Positions 16,775 to 25,837 of a stretch of DNA of 60,083 nt are shown in pieces. The notes under the pieces were generated by a model that made no database searches, was not told the DNA's origin, and saw only the letters and a program-made list of their open reading frames with translations. The position numbers and the translations under genes are program-made. How positions within the stretch are numbered: the first letter of the stretch is position 1; each line of letters begins with the position of its first letter. Source of the DNA: Myxococcales bacterium (GTDB lineage: Bacteria > Myxococcota > B64-G9); NCBI GenBank assembly GCA_012798435.1, contig JAAZNF010000103.1, positions 1-60,083 on the forward strand. Direction: 5' to 3'.

Positions 16775-17626
16775 ATGAAACAGCAGCGGATCCGGATGAT
16801 TTCTTTCTTGGTCGCAAGCGCGGCGTCCCTCGCCTTGGTCTTGCTGGCCGGCGGCTGCCGTCCCCCATTCCCCCAGTGCCGCGACGATGACGACTGCAAG
16901 GCCGAGGAGAAGAACAAGACCCTCTTCGTGTGCGTGAACGGACAGTGCCAGGAGTGCGGCAAGGACGCGGACTGCCCCAAGGAGCGCCCGCGCTGCAAGG
17001 ACAACCGCTGCGTGGAGTGCATCGAGAACAAGGACTGCCCCGAGGACAAGCCCTACTGCGAGAACGAGCGCTGCGTGTACGAGTGCGAGATCGACCCGGA
17101 CTGCGTGAAGCGCGACAAGGCCGGCATGATCTGCAAGGACCACAAGTGCAAGTGGGAGTGCGAGCAGGACGCCGACTGCCCCGAGGGCATGGAGTGCAAG
17201 GACCACAAGTGCGTGGTGAAGTGCAAGTGCCAGTCCGACGCCGACTGCCCCGAGGGCAAGATGTGCCAGAGCTGCGAGTGCATCGACAAGCCGAAATGCC
17301 AGCTCTCGGCCATCTACTTCGACTTCGACCGGCACGACATCCGCACCGACGCCCGCTCCACCCTGGACCAGAACGCCGAGTGCCTGCGCCAGCGCGCGGA
17401 GATGAGCGTCACCATCGAGGGCCACTGCGACGAGCGCGGCACCGAGGAGTACAACCTCACCCTGGGCGACAAGCGCGCCCGCTCGGCCCAGAAGTACCTG
17501 CAGAACCTGGGCATCCCGGCGAACCGCCTCAAGACCATCACCTACGGCAAGAACCGCCCCACCTGCCGCGAGTCGAGCGAGGACTGCTGGTCGCAGAACC
17601 GCCGCGACGAGTTCGTGGAGCAGTAG
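16775..17626 (+). CDS. pal: Peptidoglycan-associated lipoprotein (Pal) with Cys-rich insert
   Basis: A 283-aa lipoprotein: lipobox LAGGC gives a mature N-terminal Cys28. About residues 34-170 contain six Cys-rich repeats with the pattern C-x(2-3)-D-x-D-C (CRDDDDC, CGKDADC, CEIDPDC, CEQDADC), an extra region not present in ordinary Pal. About 178-283 is an OmpA/Pal domain with IYFDFD, EGHCDERGTEEYN and a YGKNRP end, which binds diaminopimelate of peptidoglycan. Pal anchors the outer membrane and works with TolB/TolA during constriction. CpoB is encoded next on the same strand, but TolA/TolQ/TolR/TolB are not seen here. The ribosome site is CAGGAGGG. Confidence 0.85.
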   Translation: MKQQRIRMISFLVASAASLALVLLAGGCRPPFPQCRDDDDCKAEEKNKTLFVCVNGQCQECGKDADCPKERPRCKDNRCVECIENKDCPEDKPYCENERCVYECEIDPDCVKRDKAGMICKDHKCKWECEQDADCPEGMECKDHKCVVKCKCQSDADCPEGKMCQSCECIDKPKCQLSAIYFDFDRHDIRTDARSTLDQNAECLRQRAEMSVTIEGHCDERGTEEYNLTLGDKRARSAQKYLQNLGIPANRLKTITYGKNRPTCRESSEDCWSQNRRDEFVEQ

Positions 17627-17708
17627 ACCCGCGCCGTTCCCGCCGCGTCCGATCCCGTCGGCGCTTTCTTTACCCCCGGTGGGTCATCTGTTGTGATGAT
17701 GAGGACGC

Positions 17709-17743
17709 GGGCGCAGCCGGCGTTCCGGAGGTGGGCTGCGCCC
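17709..17743. terminator. Stem-loop between pal and cpoB
   Basis: Perfect 10-base arms GGGCGCAGCC (17709-17718) and GGCTGCGCCC (17734-17743) with a 15-base loop, 83 bases after the Pal stop codon. No T-run follows; it may reduce read-through or stabilise the pal mRNA end. Confidence 0.35.
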
Positions 17744-17917
17744 GGCTGGAGAGGTGGTCCGGATGAATCAAAGGTTCTGTTGGGTGCGCGAAGGCAGCTT
17801 CAGCGCGGCCGGCCGCGGGGCCGGCAAAGCCAGCGCGTTCGCGCGCGACATGGCGCCGCAACGTGCGATCGCGTTAGGATGGCAAGGAGGCCGCGCCTTG
17901 CCGGGGAGGTTGCCCCG

Positions 17918-18793
17918 ATGATTCACCGAACCCTGTGCCTGCTGTGCCTTGCGCTTCCGCTGCTGGCCGGTTGCTGGGTCAAGAAGGAAGAGGGCCGGCA
18001 GATGCTGGCGGACATCCAGGCGCTGCAGGCCGAGTTCGAGGTGGTGAAGCGCGCCCACGCCGAGGAGAAGACCGCCCTGGAGCAGCGCATCCAGGAGGCC
18101 GACCGGCGCATCGCCGAGCTCTCGCAGCTCATCGAGGACTTCAAGCGCGCCACCGGGCGCTCGGCCGCCGACATCGGGGTGGACATCGAGAAGGTCAAGA
18201 CCCAGCTCATGGAGCTGCGCGGCCAGCTCGAGGTGGACGGGCACCGGCTGGAGGTGATCGAGCGCAAGCTCTCGGGCATCAAGGACGACCTGTCGGCGGC
18301 CAAGAGCGCCGAGCAGCTCCGCAAGGAGGAGGAGGCGCGCCTGAAACTGGAGGCCGCCCGCGAGGCGGCGAAACCGCGCGACCCGCTGGCGGGCATCAAA
18401 CGCCCCGAGAAGATGGCGGACTTCTACAAGCTGGCCCAGTCGCTCTTGGAGAGCGGCCAGACCGAGGCCTCCCGGCTCTTGTTCGGGGAGTTCTTGTCGC
18501 GCTGGCCCACGGGCGAGTATTCCGACAACGCCCAGTACTGGATCGGCGAGAGTTACTACGCGGAGAAGAAGTTCAAGGAGGCCGCCCTGGCCTTCCAGGT
18601 GGTGCGGGAGAAGTTCCAAAAGAGCGACAAGTATCCCGACGCCACCTACAAGCTCGGCCTGTGCTTCACGAGCCTCGAGATGTGGAAGGAGGCGGTGCCC
18701 TTCTTCTCCGAGTTCGTGCAGAACCACCCCAAGCACCCGCTCATCGGAAAGGCCCGCGAGAAGCTGAAGGAAGCCGAGAAGCGATCCAGATAA
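17918..18793 (+). CDS. cpoB: CpoB/YbgF-like periplasmic TPR protein
   Basis: A 291-aa protein with a lipoprotein signal (LPLLAGC, mature Cys19), a coiled-coil at about residues 28-150 (heptads of Leu/Ile with Glu/Lys) and C-terminal TPRs from about 165 (YKLAQSLLESGQ, WIGESYYAEKKF, YKLGLCFTSLEMW). The order coiled coil then three TPRs is that of CpoB/YbgF, which coordinates peptidoglycan synthesis with Tol-Pal constriction; having a lipobox is common in this clade. GGGAGG lies 10 bases before ATG 17918. Its nearness to pal supports the assignment. Confidence 0.85.
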   Translation: MIHRTLCLLCLALPLLAGCWVKKEEGRQMLADIQALQAEFEVVKRAHAEEKTALEQRIQEADRRIAELSQLIEDFKRATGRSAADIGVDIEKVKTQLMELRGQLEVDGHRLEVIERKLSGIKDDLSAAKSAEQLRKEEEARLKLEAAREAAKPRDPLAGIKRPEKMADFYKLAQSLLESGQTEASRLLFGEFLSRWPTGEYSDNAQYWIGESYYAEKKFKEAALAFQVVREKFQKSDKYPDATYKLGLCFTSLEMWKEAVPFFSEFVQNHPKHPLIGKAREKLKEAEKRSR

Positions 18794-19169
18794 TCCCCGC
18801 CGCTCGAGCGCGACCCCACCAGCGCCGGCGCTTTCGCGCACGACACAGGCAGTCTCCGCCCGACCTGTGCAGTCGAGGGCCTGCGATCGCCCCCAATCCT
18901 CGGATCAGACTCGACCCCACTGGTTCCTTGAACGATTTCATGCGCGAAGGGGTGATGCCGACAAGTCCCCGGCAAACGCTCTTTCGAAAGAACGTCTCCG
19001 CGAAGAGGCGGCAGGACCCGTTTGCGTCATCCGGGGACTCGGGGTCAGTGCGGGATTCGCTGCTCTGGCTCGGCCGCTCGCGCAAGAAAACATCCTCGCA
19101 GCAGAAGCGGGTTCTCCGGAAAGATGCAATTGAGCCAGGTCGGGGGTGCGGGGCCGGACGAGCCGCGCC
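18794..19169. other. 376-bp convergent intergenic region
   Basis: Lies between the converging ends of cpoB and the small lipoprotein gene. I find no supported gene. It contains a 12-base palindrome TCTTTCGAAAGA near 18980 and a weak GTCGAG/CTCGAC inverted pair near 18870-18915, neither with clear meaning. Confidence 0.5.
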
Positions 19170-19679
19170 CTACTTCGCCACCATGCGGATGGGGATGTAG
19201 GTCTTCTTGCCCTTCTCGATGTTGCCGGTGCCGCAGCCGTAGGCCAGCACGCGCTGCACCGAGTCCATGGCCTCCACGTAGAACACCAGCTTGCCCTCGG
19301 AGAGCTTCTGCAGCACCACGGTCCCGCCGGAGGCGGCGTCGAAGAGCACGTTCTCCATGCGTAGCTGGTAGATGCGGTAGTCCATGATGGTCTTGGTGGC
19401 GGTGGGCCCGACCAGGTCCTCGCACTTGATCTCGATCTCCTGCTGGGTCGGGCTGATGGCCACCGAGGGCAGGACGTAGATGCGGATGATGGCGGTGCCC
19501 GCGGGGAGATCCTCCGGGGCGAAGTGGATCGACAGGGTGAGCCCGTCCCATTCGGCGCCGCCGCAGGCGAAAAGCCCCAGCGAAAGCAGTACCAGCGCGA
19601 CGCCCGGAAAGCGGCCGGAGCGGCGGGCCGCACAGGCTCTACCCACGCAGTGCTCGGAACGTGAATCTTGGAAGGACAT
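19170..19679 (-). CDS. Small predicted lipoprotein
   Basis: A 169-aa protein with an Arg-containing N-terminus, a hydrophobic segment and a lipobox-like LFACGG (Cys about residue 39), followed by about 130 residues of beta-rich sequence without a known domain. The N-terminus before the hydrophobic segment is long for a signal peptide, so the true start may lie further in. It begins 9 bases after the stop codon of the TPR gene and is probably cotranslated with it. Function unknown. Confidence 0.6.
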   Translation of the reverse strand: MSFQDSRSEHCVGRACAARRSGRFPGVALVLLSLGLFACGGAEWDGLTLSIHFAPEDLPAGTAIIRIYVLPSVAISPTQQEIEIKCEDLVGPTATKTIMDYRIYQLRMENVLFDAASGGTVVLQKLSEGKLVFYVEAMDSVQRVLAYGCGTGNIEKGKKTYIPIRMVAK

Positions 19680-19688
19680 GCCTTGCCC

Positions 19689-20615
19689 TCACATGCGCAG
19701 GATGAGCACCGCCGCGCCCGTGTTGGGCGGTGCGGGTTCTTTCTGCAAGGCGAGCCCGATGGCCACGCCGCCGCCGACCACCGCCGCCACCCCGACGCCG
19801 ATGAGCGTCCAGAACCACCAGGTGCGGGTGAGCGGCGGCTTCAACGCCTCCTCGGGCACCTTGCCGGCCAGCAGGTTCACCCGGAAGGTCACCGGCTGCT
19901 TGGGGTTGCCGGAGTTGGCCACCCAGCGGCCCTGGCTGTCCAGCGCCGCCAGGTAGTAGTCGATGAACAGCTCGCTCTCGCCGTAGACGTTCCACAAGAA
20001 GGGGATGAACCCCACGTAGGTCTGGGCCCCCTGCCCCATGCCCACCGCCGCCTCCTTGCTGGGCGACATCTCCACCGAGGAGTACTGGGGGTCGTCGCGG
20101 CGGCGGTAGTAGAGCATCATCTTGTTCAGGTTCTTCTGCAGGTCCACCACGTAGGCCCGCACCTCGATGCGCTCGGCCGCGGACACCTCGGTGAGCGCGG
20201 TGTGGCGCATGATCACCCGGTCCTTCTGGCGCAGATCGTCGCGGATCTTGTTGAAGAAGTTGAGGAACTTCGGCGAGGTGAGCAGCGGGTTCATCTCGTA
20301 GCCGGGGTCCACCTTGAGCAGCAGCTCGAAGGCTCGCCGGGCGTTCTCCTTGTGCCCTTGCACGATGTAGATGAACCCCATGTACTTGTAGATCTCCACG
20401 ATGTCCTTGCGCGGGGTGCCCTTGATCTTGATGGCCTGCTGGAGCTTCTGCATGGCCTCGGAATACTGGCCGTTGTCGTAGAGGATCTTCGCCTCTTGCA
20501 GGAACTGGTTGGACGAGTCCTGGGCGAGCAGGGAAGCATCTGCGAGCAAGATGGCACCGATGAGCAGCACGGAGACGGCTGCGCTGCGACTGCGGGCGAC
20601 GGATAGCATGAACAC
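19689..20615 (-). CDS. Exported TPR protein with C-terminal membrane anchor
   Basis: A 308-aa protein: signal sequence (1-31), TPRs at about 35-115 (YDNGQYSEAMQKLQQAI, KENARRAFELLLKVDPGY), a beta-rich middle part and one C-terminal membrane helix near 270-292 (WWFWTLIGVGVAAVVGGG). It is divergently transcribed from the first PEGA kinase gene, and similar TPR/anchor proteins accompany kinases in related bacteria, so a shared envelope-sensing role is possible. AGGAAGGG stands before ATG 20615. Confidence 0.7.
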   Translation of the reverse strand: MFMLSVARSRSAAVSVLLIGAILLADASLLAQDSSNQFLQEAKILYDNGQYSEAMQKLQQAIKIKGTPRKDIVEIYKYMGFIYIVQGHKENARRAFELLLKVDPGYEMNPLLTSPKFLNFFNKIRDDLRQKDRVIMRHTALTEVSAAERIEVRAYVVDLQKNLNKMMLYYRRRDDPQYSSVEMSPSKEAAVGMGQGAQTYVGFIPFLWNVYGESELFIDYYLAALDSQGRWVANSGNPKQPVTFRVNLLAGKVPEEALKPPLTRTWWFWTLIGVGVAAVVGGGVAIGLALQKEPAPPNTGAAVLILRM

Positions 20616-20647
20616 CCTTCCTGGCTAACCGCAGACGATACCAACAA

Positions 20648-20676
20648 ATTTTCGACGCCGGGTGCTGTAAAGTCAA
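20648..20676 (-). promoter_or_regulatory. Weak candidate promoter for the TPR gene
   Basis: On the minus strand TTGACT (20671-20676) and GAAAAT (20648-20653) with a 17-base spacer. The -10 box is weak. It overlaps the left arm of an inverted repeat, CAACAAATTTT (20642-20652), whose partner AAAATTGTTG is at 20690-20699. Confidence 0.3.
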
Positions 20677-20696
20677 GATAATTTCCGCCAAAATTG

Positions 20697-20726
20697 TTGA
20701 CTCGGCCAAGGGGCGGCGAATAACAT
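20697..20726 (+). promoter_or_regulatory. Candidate sigma70 promoter for the first kinase gene
   Basis: TTGACT (20697-20702) and TAACAT (20721-20726) with an 18-base spacer, 46 bases before the kinase start codon. The -35 box overlaps the right arm of the inverted repeat described for the divergent promoter. Confidence 0.45.
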
Positions 20727-20772
20727 CGAGCCTCGGGCGAAGTGTACCTGCCTGGATCGGAACGGCGTCCGC

Positions 20773-23247
20773 ATGGGACAGCAGTTCGGGAAATTCCAGC
20801 TGCTGAAGAAAATCGCCACCGGCGGCATGGCCGAGATTCACCTGGCCAAGCAGCGAGGCATGGAGGGCTTCGAGAAGCTGGTGGTGATCAAGATGATCCT
20901 CCCCCACCTGGCGAACAACCAGGAGTTCGTCCAGATGTTTCTGGACGAGGCCCGCATCGCTGCCCGGCTGAATCATCCCAACATCGTCCAGATCTTCGAC
21001 CTCGGCCGCGCCGGCGGGACCTACTTCATCGCCATGGAGTACATCCAGGGCGAGAACCTGCGCACCATCGCCAAGACTGCGCGCAAGGCCGGCAAGCCCC
21101 TGCCGCTGTCCCACATCGTGAAGATCATGTCCCAGGCCTGCGAGGGCCTGTACTACGCCCACACCAAGCAGGACACCAGCGGCAAGCCGCTCAACATCGT
21201 CCACCGCGACATCTCCCCGCAGAACATCCTGGTGTCCTTCGACGGCGTGACCAAGCTGGTGGACTTCGGCATCGCCAAGGCGGCCACGCAGGTGCAGGAG
21301 ACCCGCTCGGGCGTGCTGAAGGGCAAGTACGCCTACATGTCGCCGGAGCAGTGCCTGGGGCGGCCGGTGGACGCGCGCTCGGACATCTTCGCCACCGGCA
21401 TCGTGTTGTGGGAGCTGGCCACCGGCACCCGCCTGTACAAGATGTCCTCGGAGCTCCTGATCCTCAAGGAGATCACCGAGGGCCGCATCGTGCCTCCGCG
21501 CGAGGTCAACCAGACCATCCCGGCCGAGCTCGAGGCCATCATCCTCAAGGCGCTGGAGAAGGATCCCAAGAACCGCTTCCAGGACGCCATCCAGATGCAC
21601 CTGGCGCTCGAGGAGTTCATGCGGAACTCCGGGCTCTCCTCCAGCGCGGTGCACCTGGCCAACTTCCTCAAGGAGCTGTTCCCCAACCGCCTCGAGGGGC
21701 TGCGCAAGATCGAAGAGGCGCAGGCCGCCGGCGACTCGCTGGAGTCGTTCTTGTTCGACGACGTGGCGGGAGAGGGTTCGGGAGTGATCACGCCCTCCGG
21801 GCCCTCGGCGGTCACCGATCCCTCCCGGCCGCTCATGCCCAAGGCCACCACCGGCGTGTCCCGCGTGGGGCCGCGCCCGGTGGTCAAGACCCCTTCCGGG
21901 ACCACCCCACGCCCGTCCGTATCCGCGCTGACCGTCCCCGCCGCGGCCACCCCGCTTCCCCCTCCGCCCCCGCCGGCCCGGGCCCCGGGATGGCTCAAGG
22001 GCGCGCTGGCGGTGCTGCTGCTGCTCGTCCTCGGCGGCGGCGGGTTCTTCGTGTATCTCAAGTTCTTCTCCGGCCCGCCCCCGGAGGGTCCGGTCGATGC
22101 CGGCGTTGACGGGGGGACGCTGGCGCTGTCGCGCCGAGCCGGCATCCGCGTCACCTCCGATCCGACAGGGGCCGAGGTGCGCATCAACGGGGAGCGGCGC
22201 GGCGTGACCCCGCTCGCACTTGACGACCTGGAGATCGGCACGCCCTACACCCTGGAGGTCTCCAAGCCGCCGCTCAAGGCGTTCTCCACCCAGTTCCGCC
22301 TCGACGAACCCGGGGAACAGCGGCCCTTCAACGCCCGACTGGAGGCGGCGGTGGCCGGTTTCGGCTGGGTGGAGGTGGTGACCGCTCCGCCCGGCGCGCG
22401 CCTGGAGCTGGACGGAAAGCCGCTCGAGGCGCAGACCCCCACCACCATCGGCCAGGTGGCTTCGGGCGTGGAGCACACCCTGCGAGCGACGTTCCCGGGA
22501 CGCAAGGACTGGGTGCAGACGTTCCGCCTCCAACCCAACGAGCGCATCACCCTCACCGGCAACCTGGTTCTGGGTGACGTCAAGCCTCTCGACAAGGCCG
22601 TGCCGGTCGTGCTGCGCTCGCGCCCGAACGGGGCCAGGTTCTTCCTGGACGACGCCCCGGTGGAGGGCGATACGGTACGGCTCGAGCCGGGCCGCCGCTA
22701 CCGGCTCACCGCGAAGCTCGCCGGGTACAAGGACTGGAGCGAGGATGTGACCGGCGGTAAGCGCCGCACCGTGGTCGCCGCCATGGTCCCGACGCGCGAC
22801 GTCCCGCCCCCCCCGCCCCCGCCGGGGGAAGGCAAGGCGCGCCTCTCGGTCCAGTCCAACCCCTGGGCCATCGTCTACCTGGACGGCAAGAAGCTCGGCC
22901 AGACTCCGATCTCCGAGCTGGACATCCCGGCCGGCCCGCACGAGCTGCACCTCGTCAACAGCCAGCTCGACATCAGCAAGGACCTCAGGGTGAACGCGCG
23001 CGTCGGCGAGACGGTGAAGGTGAACCACGAGTTCGCCAAGGGCTTCCTGCTGGTCAAGGCCAACCCCTGGGCCCAGGTGAAGGTGGGCGGCCGCAGCCTG
23101 GGCACCACGCCCTTCGACAAGAAGGAACTCTTCGAGGGGAGCTACACCGTCGTCCTGGAGAACTCCACCCTGGAGCGCACCATCGAGAAACGCGTCACCA
23201 TCCGCGCCGGCGAGACCACGGTGCTCGAGGTCAACTTCCTCGAGTGA
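20773..23247 (+). CDS. Transmembrane Ser/Thr protein kinase with five PEGA domains
   Basis: An 824-aa kinase. Residues 8-285 are a Hanks-type kinase domain: glycine loop ATGGMAEI, Lys in VVIKMIL, catalytic HRDISPQN, metal-binding DFGIAK and APE-like SPEQ. A Pro-rich linker follows, then one membrane helix near 402-427, and five PEGA repeats outside (starts about 455, 535, 615, 695, 757), each with a hydrophobic strand, a Gly/Asn turn and a GxTPL-like strand. PEGA domains bind surface or periplasmic ligands, so this is a transmembrane sensor kinase. HRDISPQN in place of HRDLKPEN is normal for myxobacterial kinases. Confidence 0.9.
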   Translation: MGQQFGKFQLLKKIATGGMAEIHLAKQRGMEGFEKLVVIKMILPHLANNQEFVQMFLDEARIAARLNHPNIVQIFDLGRAGGTYFIAMEYIQGENLRTIAKTARKAGKPLPLSHIVKIMSQACEGLYYAHTKQDTSGKPLNIVHRDISPQNILVSFDGVTKLVDFGIAKAATQVQETRSGVLKGKYAYMSPEQCLGRPVDARSDIFATGIVLWELATGTRLYKMSSELLILKEITEGRIVPPREVNQTIPAELEAIILKALEKDPKNRFQDAIQMHLALEEFMRNSGLSSSAVHLANFLKELFPNRLEGLRKIEEAQAAGDSLESFLFDDVAGEGSGVITPSGPSAVTDPSRPLMPKATTGVSRVGPRPVVKTPSGTTPRPSVSALTVPAAATPLPPPPPPARAPGWLKGALAVLLLLVLGGGGFFVYLKFFSGPPPEGPVDAGVDGGTLALSRRAGIRVTSDPTGAEVRINGERRGVTPLALDDLEIGTPYTLEVSKPPLKAFSTQFRLDEPGEQRPFNARLEAAVAGFGWVEVVTAPPGARLELDGKPLEAQTPTTIGQVASGVEHTLRATFPGRKDWVQTFRLQPNERITLTGNLVLGDVKPLDKAVPVVLRSRPNGARFFLDDAPVEGDTVRLEPGRRYRLTAKLAGYKDWSEDVTGGKRRTVVAAMVPTRDVPPPPPPPGEGKARLSVQSNPWAIVYLDGKKLGQTPISELDIPAGPHELHLVNSQLDISKDLRVNARVGETVKVNHEFAKGFLLVKANPWAQVKVGGRSLGTTPFDKKELFEGSYTVVLENSTLERTIEKRVTIRAGETTVLEVNFLE

Positions 23248-23405
23248 GCCGGTTGGCAGCCGCGAAAAAAACGTCTGTCGGGTTCTTCATTGTTTCCAAA
23301 GCAATGGTGCAGTAGACAATACGCGTGAAACTGATGCGCTTGGATTTCGCGTGGGAAGTCGGCGAGAGCGGTGTATGATTTGCATATGTTACCCGCGGCG
23401 CGCGC

Positions 23406-23438
23406 AGGCGCGGCCCAGGCCGCCCGCGCCTTCGCGGG
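23406..23438 (+). other. Alternative GC-rich hairpins in the second kinase leader
   Basis: Arms AGGCGCGG (23406-23413) and CCGCGCCT (23424-23431) can pair, but so can CCCGCG (23423-23428) and CGCGGG (23433-23438) around a CCTT loop; the two are mutually exclusive. They lie 31-63 bases before the start codon. A TATGAT at 23374-23379 might be the promoter -10 box, but no good -35 box matches it. Confidence 0.3.
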
Positions 23439-23468
23439 CCATCTGACATTGCGATAGAGAGGTGTGGC

Positions 23469-25028
23469 ATGAAGTGGATCGGCAAGTACGAGATCTTGCG
23501 GCACATCTCTACCGGCGGCATGGCCGAGGTGTACCTGGCCCGTCAGCGGGGCATCGGCGGGTTCTCCAAGCTGGCCATCCTCAAGCTGGTGCGATCCGAT
23601 CTGGCCGACGATCAAGACTTCGTCAGGATGTTCCTCCAAGAGGCCCGGCTCACCGCTTCTCTGGAGCATTCCGGCATCGGACAGGTGTTCGACGTGGGAG
23701 AGAGCGGCGGCCGGATCTTCATGGCCATGGAGTTCATCCGAGGGGAAACCTTGCGCCTGATCGCGCGCACCTGCCGGGAGCGAAGCACCCCCTTCCCGCT
23801 CAGCCTGATCCTGTACATCTCCTGCCGCGCCTGTGAGGCCCTGGAGTACATCCACACGCACGATCCACCGGTGATCCATCGCGACATATCGCCGCAGAAC
23901 ATCATGATCTCCTTCGACGGCGCGGTGAAGCTCATCGATTTCGGGGTCGCCAAGAGCCGCGAGCTTGCGGAGGACGAGGCCACCGCGCAGGGGATTTTGA
24001 AGGGCAAGATCGGCTACATGGCGCCAGAGCAGATCCGCGGCCAGCCGGTCACGCCCCGGTCGGACATCTTCTCCTTCGGCATCGTGCTGTGGGAGGTCCT
24101 GGCCGGGCGGCGCCTGTTCCGCCGCGCGGACCGCATGCAGACCTTGCAAGCCGTGTTGCAGGACGAGATCCCTGCCCTGGGCTCACTGCGCGGCGACGTT
24201 CCGCCGGCGCTCGACCGCTGCCTGACCCGGGCGCTGGCCCGCCCCCCGCAGGATCGCTTCGCCAGCGCCAAAGAGATGCTGGGCGCGTTGGAAGAGATCG
24301 TGGCCCAGCACCACCTGCACGCCAGCCAGGCGCAGCTCTCTCAGTTCGTGCGCAACCTGCTGCCGGAACGGCTGGCCAGCCAGCAGCGCATCCTGGGGGC
24401 GCAAGAACGAGAGGCGGACCTCGAGGCCTGGCTCTTCGACGATCTGCGTTTCGACTTCGACCGCGACGGAGACTCGTTCCCGCCCAACGAAACATCGACG
24501 ACGTCAGCCCCCATTCCGCCTTCCTCGGGGCCTGCGGCCGCGGCCTCTTCTCCCTCCCCCGGTCAACCCTCGGTCTCTCCGACCGGCTCTTCACCGAGCG
24601 CACCCTCCCGAGCAGCGTCCGTCGGGCCGCCGACCCTGCTGAACCTGGCGGAGATGCTCGAGGGGCCGGAGCGCCCGGCCCTGGAGGCGCGCAGGATGCG
24701 GCGAGCGTTCCTGTGGCGGGTGTTGGGTTGGGCGCTACTGGGCGCACTCACCCTGGCCGCCCTGGTCGGCGCCTGGCTGTGGCGGCAGCATGCCGTGCCG
24801 TCGGAAGAGCCCGCCGGCCCCCCCGCCACGCTGCGGATCGCGTCGAACCCGCCGGGGGCCCAGGTGTGGCTGGACGGCCGACTCCAGGAGGGAAAGACGC
24901 CGCTGCGGCTCCAGACGAGCTCCGGCCGGGAACACCTGCTCCGGGTTCGCCTGCCCAAGCGGCCGGATTGGAACGGCAACGTGCGCCTTGCGCCGGGCGA
25001 GGTGAAGGATCTCCAGATCCGCCTGTGA
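23469..25028 (+). CDS. Transmembrane Ser/Thr protein kinase with one PEGA domain
   Basis: A 519-aa kinase with the same order as the preceding one: kinase domain at 5-275 (TGGMAEVYLA, LAILKLV, HRDISPQN, DFGVAKS, APEQ), a Ser/Pro-rich linker with a predicted disordered stretch, one membrane helix near 417-438 and a single C-terminal PEGA-like domain (about 455-519, LRIASNPPGAQVWLDG). It is probably a paralogue of the first kinase. It has its own 221-bp leader, so it is likely separately transcribed. Confidence 0.9.
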   Translation: MKWIGKYEILRHISTGGMAEVYLARQRGIGGFSKLAILKLVRSDLADDQDFVRMFLQEARLTASLEHSGIGQVFDVGESGGRIFMAMEFIRGETLRLIARTCRERSTPFPLSLILYISCRACEALEYIHTHDPPVIHRDISPQNIMISFDGAVKLIDFGVAKSRELAEDEATAQGILKGKIGYMAPEQIRGQPVTPRSDIFSFGIVLWEVLAGRRLFRRADRMQTLQAVLQDEIPALGSLRGDVPPALDRCLTRALARPPQDRFASAKEMLGALEEIVAQHHLHASQAQLSQFVRNLLPERLASQQRILGAQEREADLEAWLFDDLRFDFDRDGDSFPPNETSTTSAPIPPSSGPAAAASSPSPGQPSVSPTGSSPSAPSRAASVGPPTLLNLAEMLEGPERPALEARRMRRAFLWRVLGWALLGALTLAALVGAWLWRQHAVPSEEPAGPPATLRIASNPPGAQVWLDGRLQEGKTPLRLQTSSGREHLLRVRLPKRPDWNGNVRLAPGEVKDLQIRL

Positions 25029-25267
25029 CGACTCCCGGGCCGCACGCACCTGCGGCGTGGCGGCCAGCCTCATACGTCAATCCACAAGATCTTCCTGGAG
25101 CGGTAGATGGCCGTTCGCCGGGGTCATCGGATCATCGGTGCCACCCGCTCGCGTTGGTCCTCTATCCAATCTTCACGGGGACGAATCTATCCAAGGATCA
25201 GGGACGACAGAGAAAAGACGGCACTGGGGGAACGGGTGCTTTTCGGTGCTGGAGCGGGCGGCCCGGA

Positions 25268-25786
25268 TCAGGTCAAACCCTTGAGCCGGCGGATCTCCTC
25301 GACCGTCTTGCGGTAGGCGATGTCCCAGTCGCGGCCGCCCTCCTCCAGGTTCTTCAGGCGGCGGCGCACTTCGGTCTCGATCTCCTCGTCCAGCTTCATG
25401 TGCTCGCGGATGATGTCCACGATGCGCTTGCGCATGACGTGGTCCTCGGCGAACACCTCCTCGAAGTTCGTCGAGTTCATCATGGCCTCCAGCACCTGAT
25501 TGACCACGTACTCGATGGCCTCGTCTCCCTGTGGCACCTTGCGGGCCTCGGCGGCCACCCGGCGCGCCTCACCGTAGTGGGAAGAGCTCCAGCCCCGGCT
25601 GGCCAGCACGTCCTTGGCCAGATCGTCGAGCTGGCGCTCCATGCGCAGAAACTCGCTGAGCACCGCACCGATGTCCTTGCGGGCTTCTTCCACTTTGGCG
25701 GGCTGAACCTCCACGTCGTTGTTGTCCATCAAGGCCTTCAGGATGTCCCGCGCCATGTTCGGGATCTGCTTGGGATAGATGCGCAC
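25268..25786 (-). CDS. DUF507 family protein
   Basis: A 172-aa protein that matches the DUF507 family: it starts with MRIYPKQIPNMARDIL, has conserved VRRRLKNLEEG and DWDIAYRKTVEEIRRLKGL stretches and is fully helical. Its role is unknown. The start is GTG 25786, with GGGAGG 5 bases upstream. It is the last gene of the aconitase homologue-ettA-uvrB-uvrC operon, 51 bases behind uvrC. Confidence 0.85.
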   Translation of the reverse strand: MRIYPKQIPNMARDILKALMDNNDVEVQPAKVEEARKDIGAVLSEFLRMERQLDDLAKDVLASRGWSSSHYGEARRVAAEARKVPQGDEAIEYVVNQVLEAMMNSTNFEEVFAEDHVMRKRIVDIIREHMKLDEEIETEVRRRLKNLEEGGRDWDIAYRKTVEEIRRLKGLT

Positions 25787-25837
25787 GGCAACCTCCCTGG
25801 ATTGGACCGCTTTTCTATCAGGCCAGCCGCCGCGAGG

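Noticed and set aside
25029-25267. Possible small gene or RNA between the second kinase and DUF507
   Set aside because: No frame with a ribosome-binding site and no stable structure seen; I can only call it unexplained intergenic sequence.
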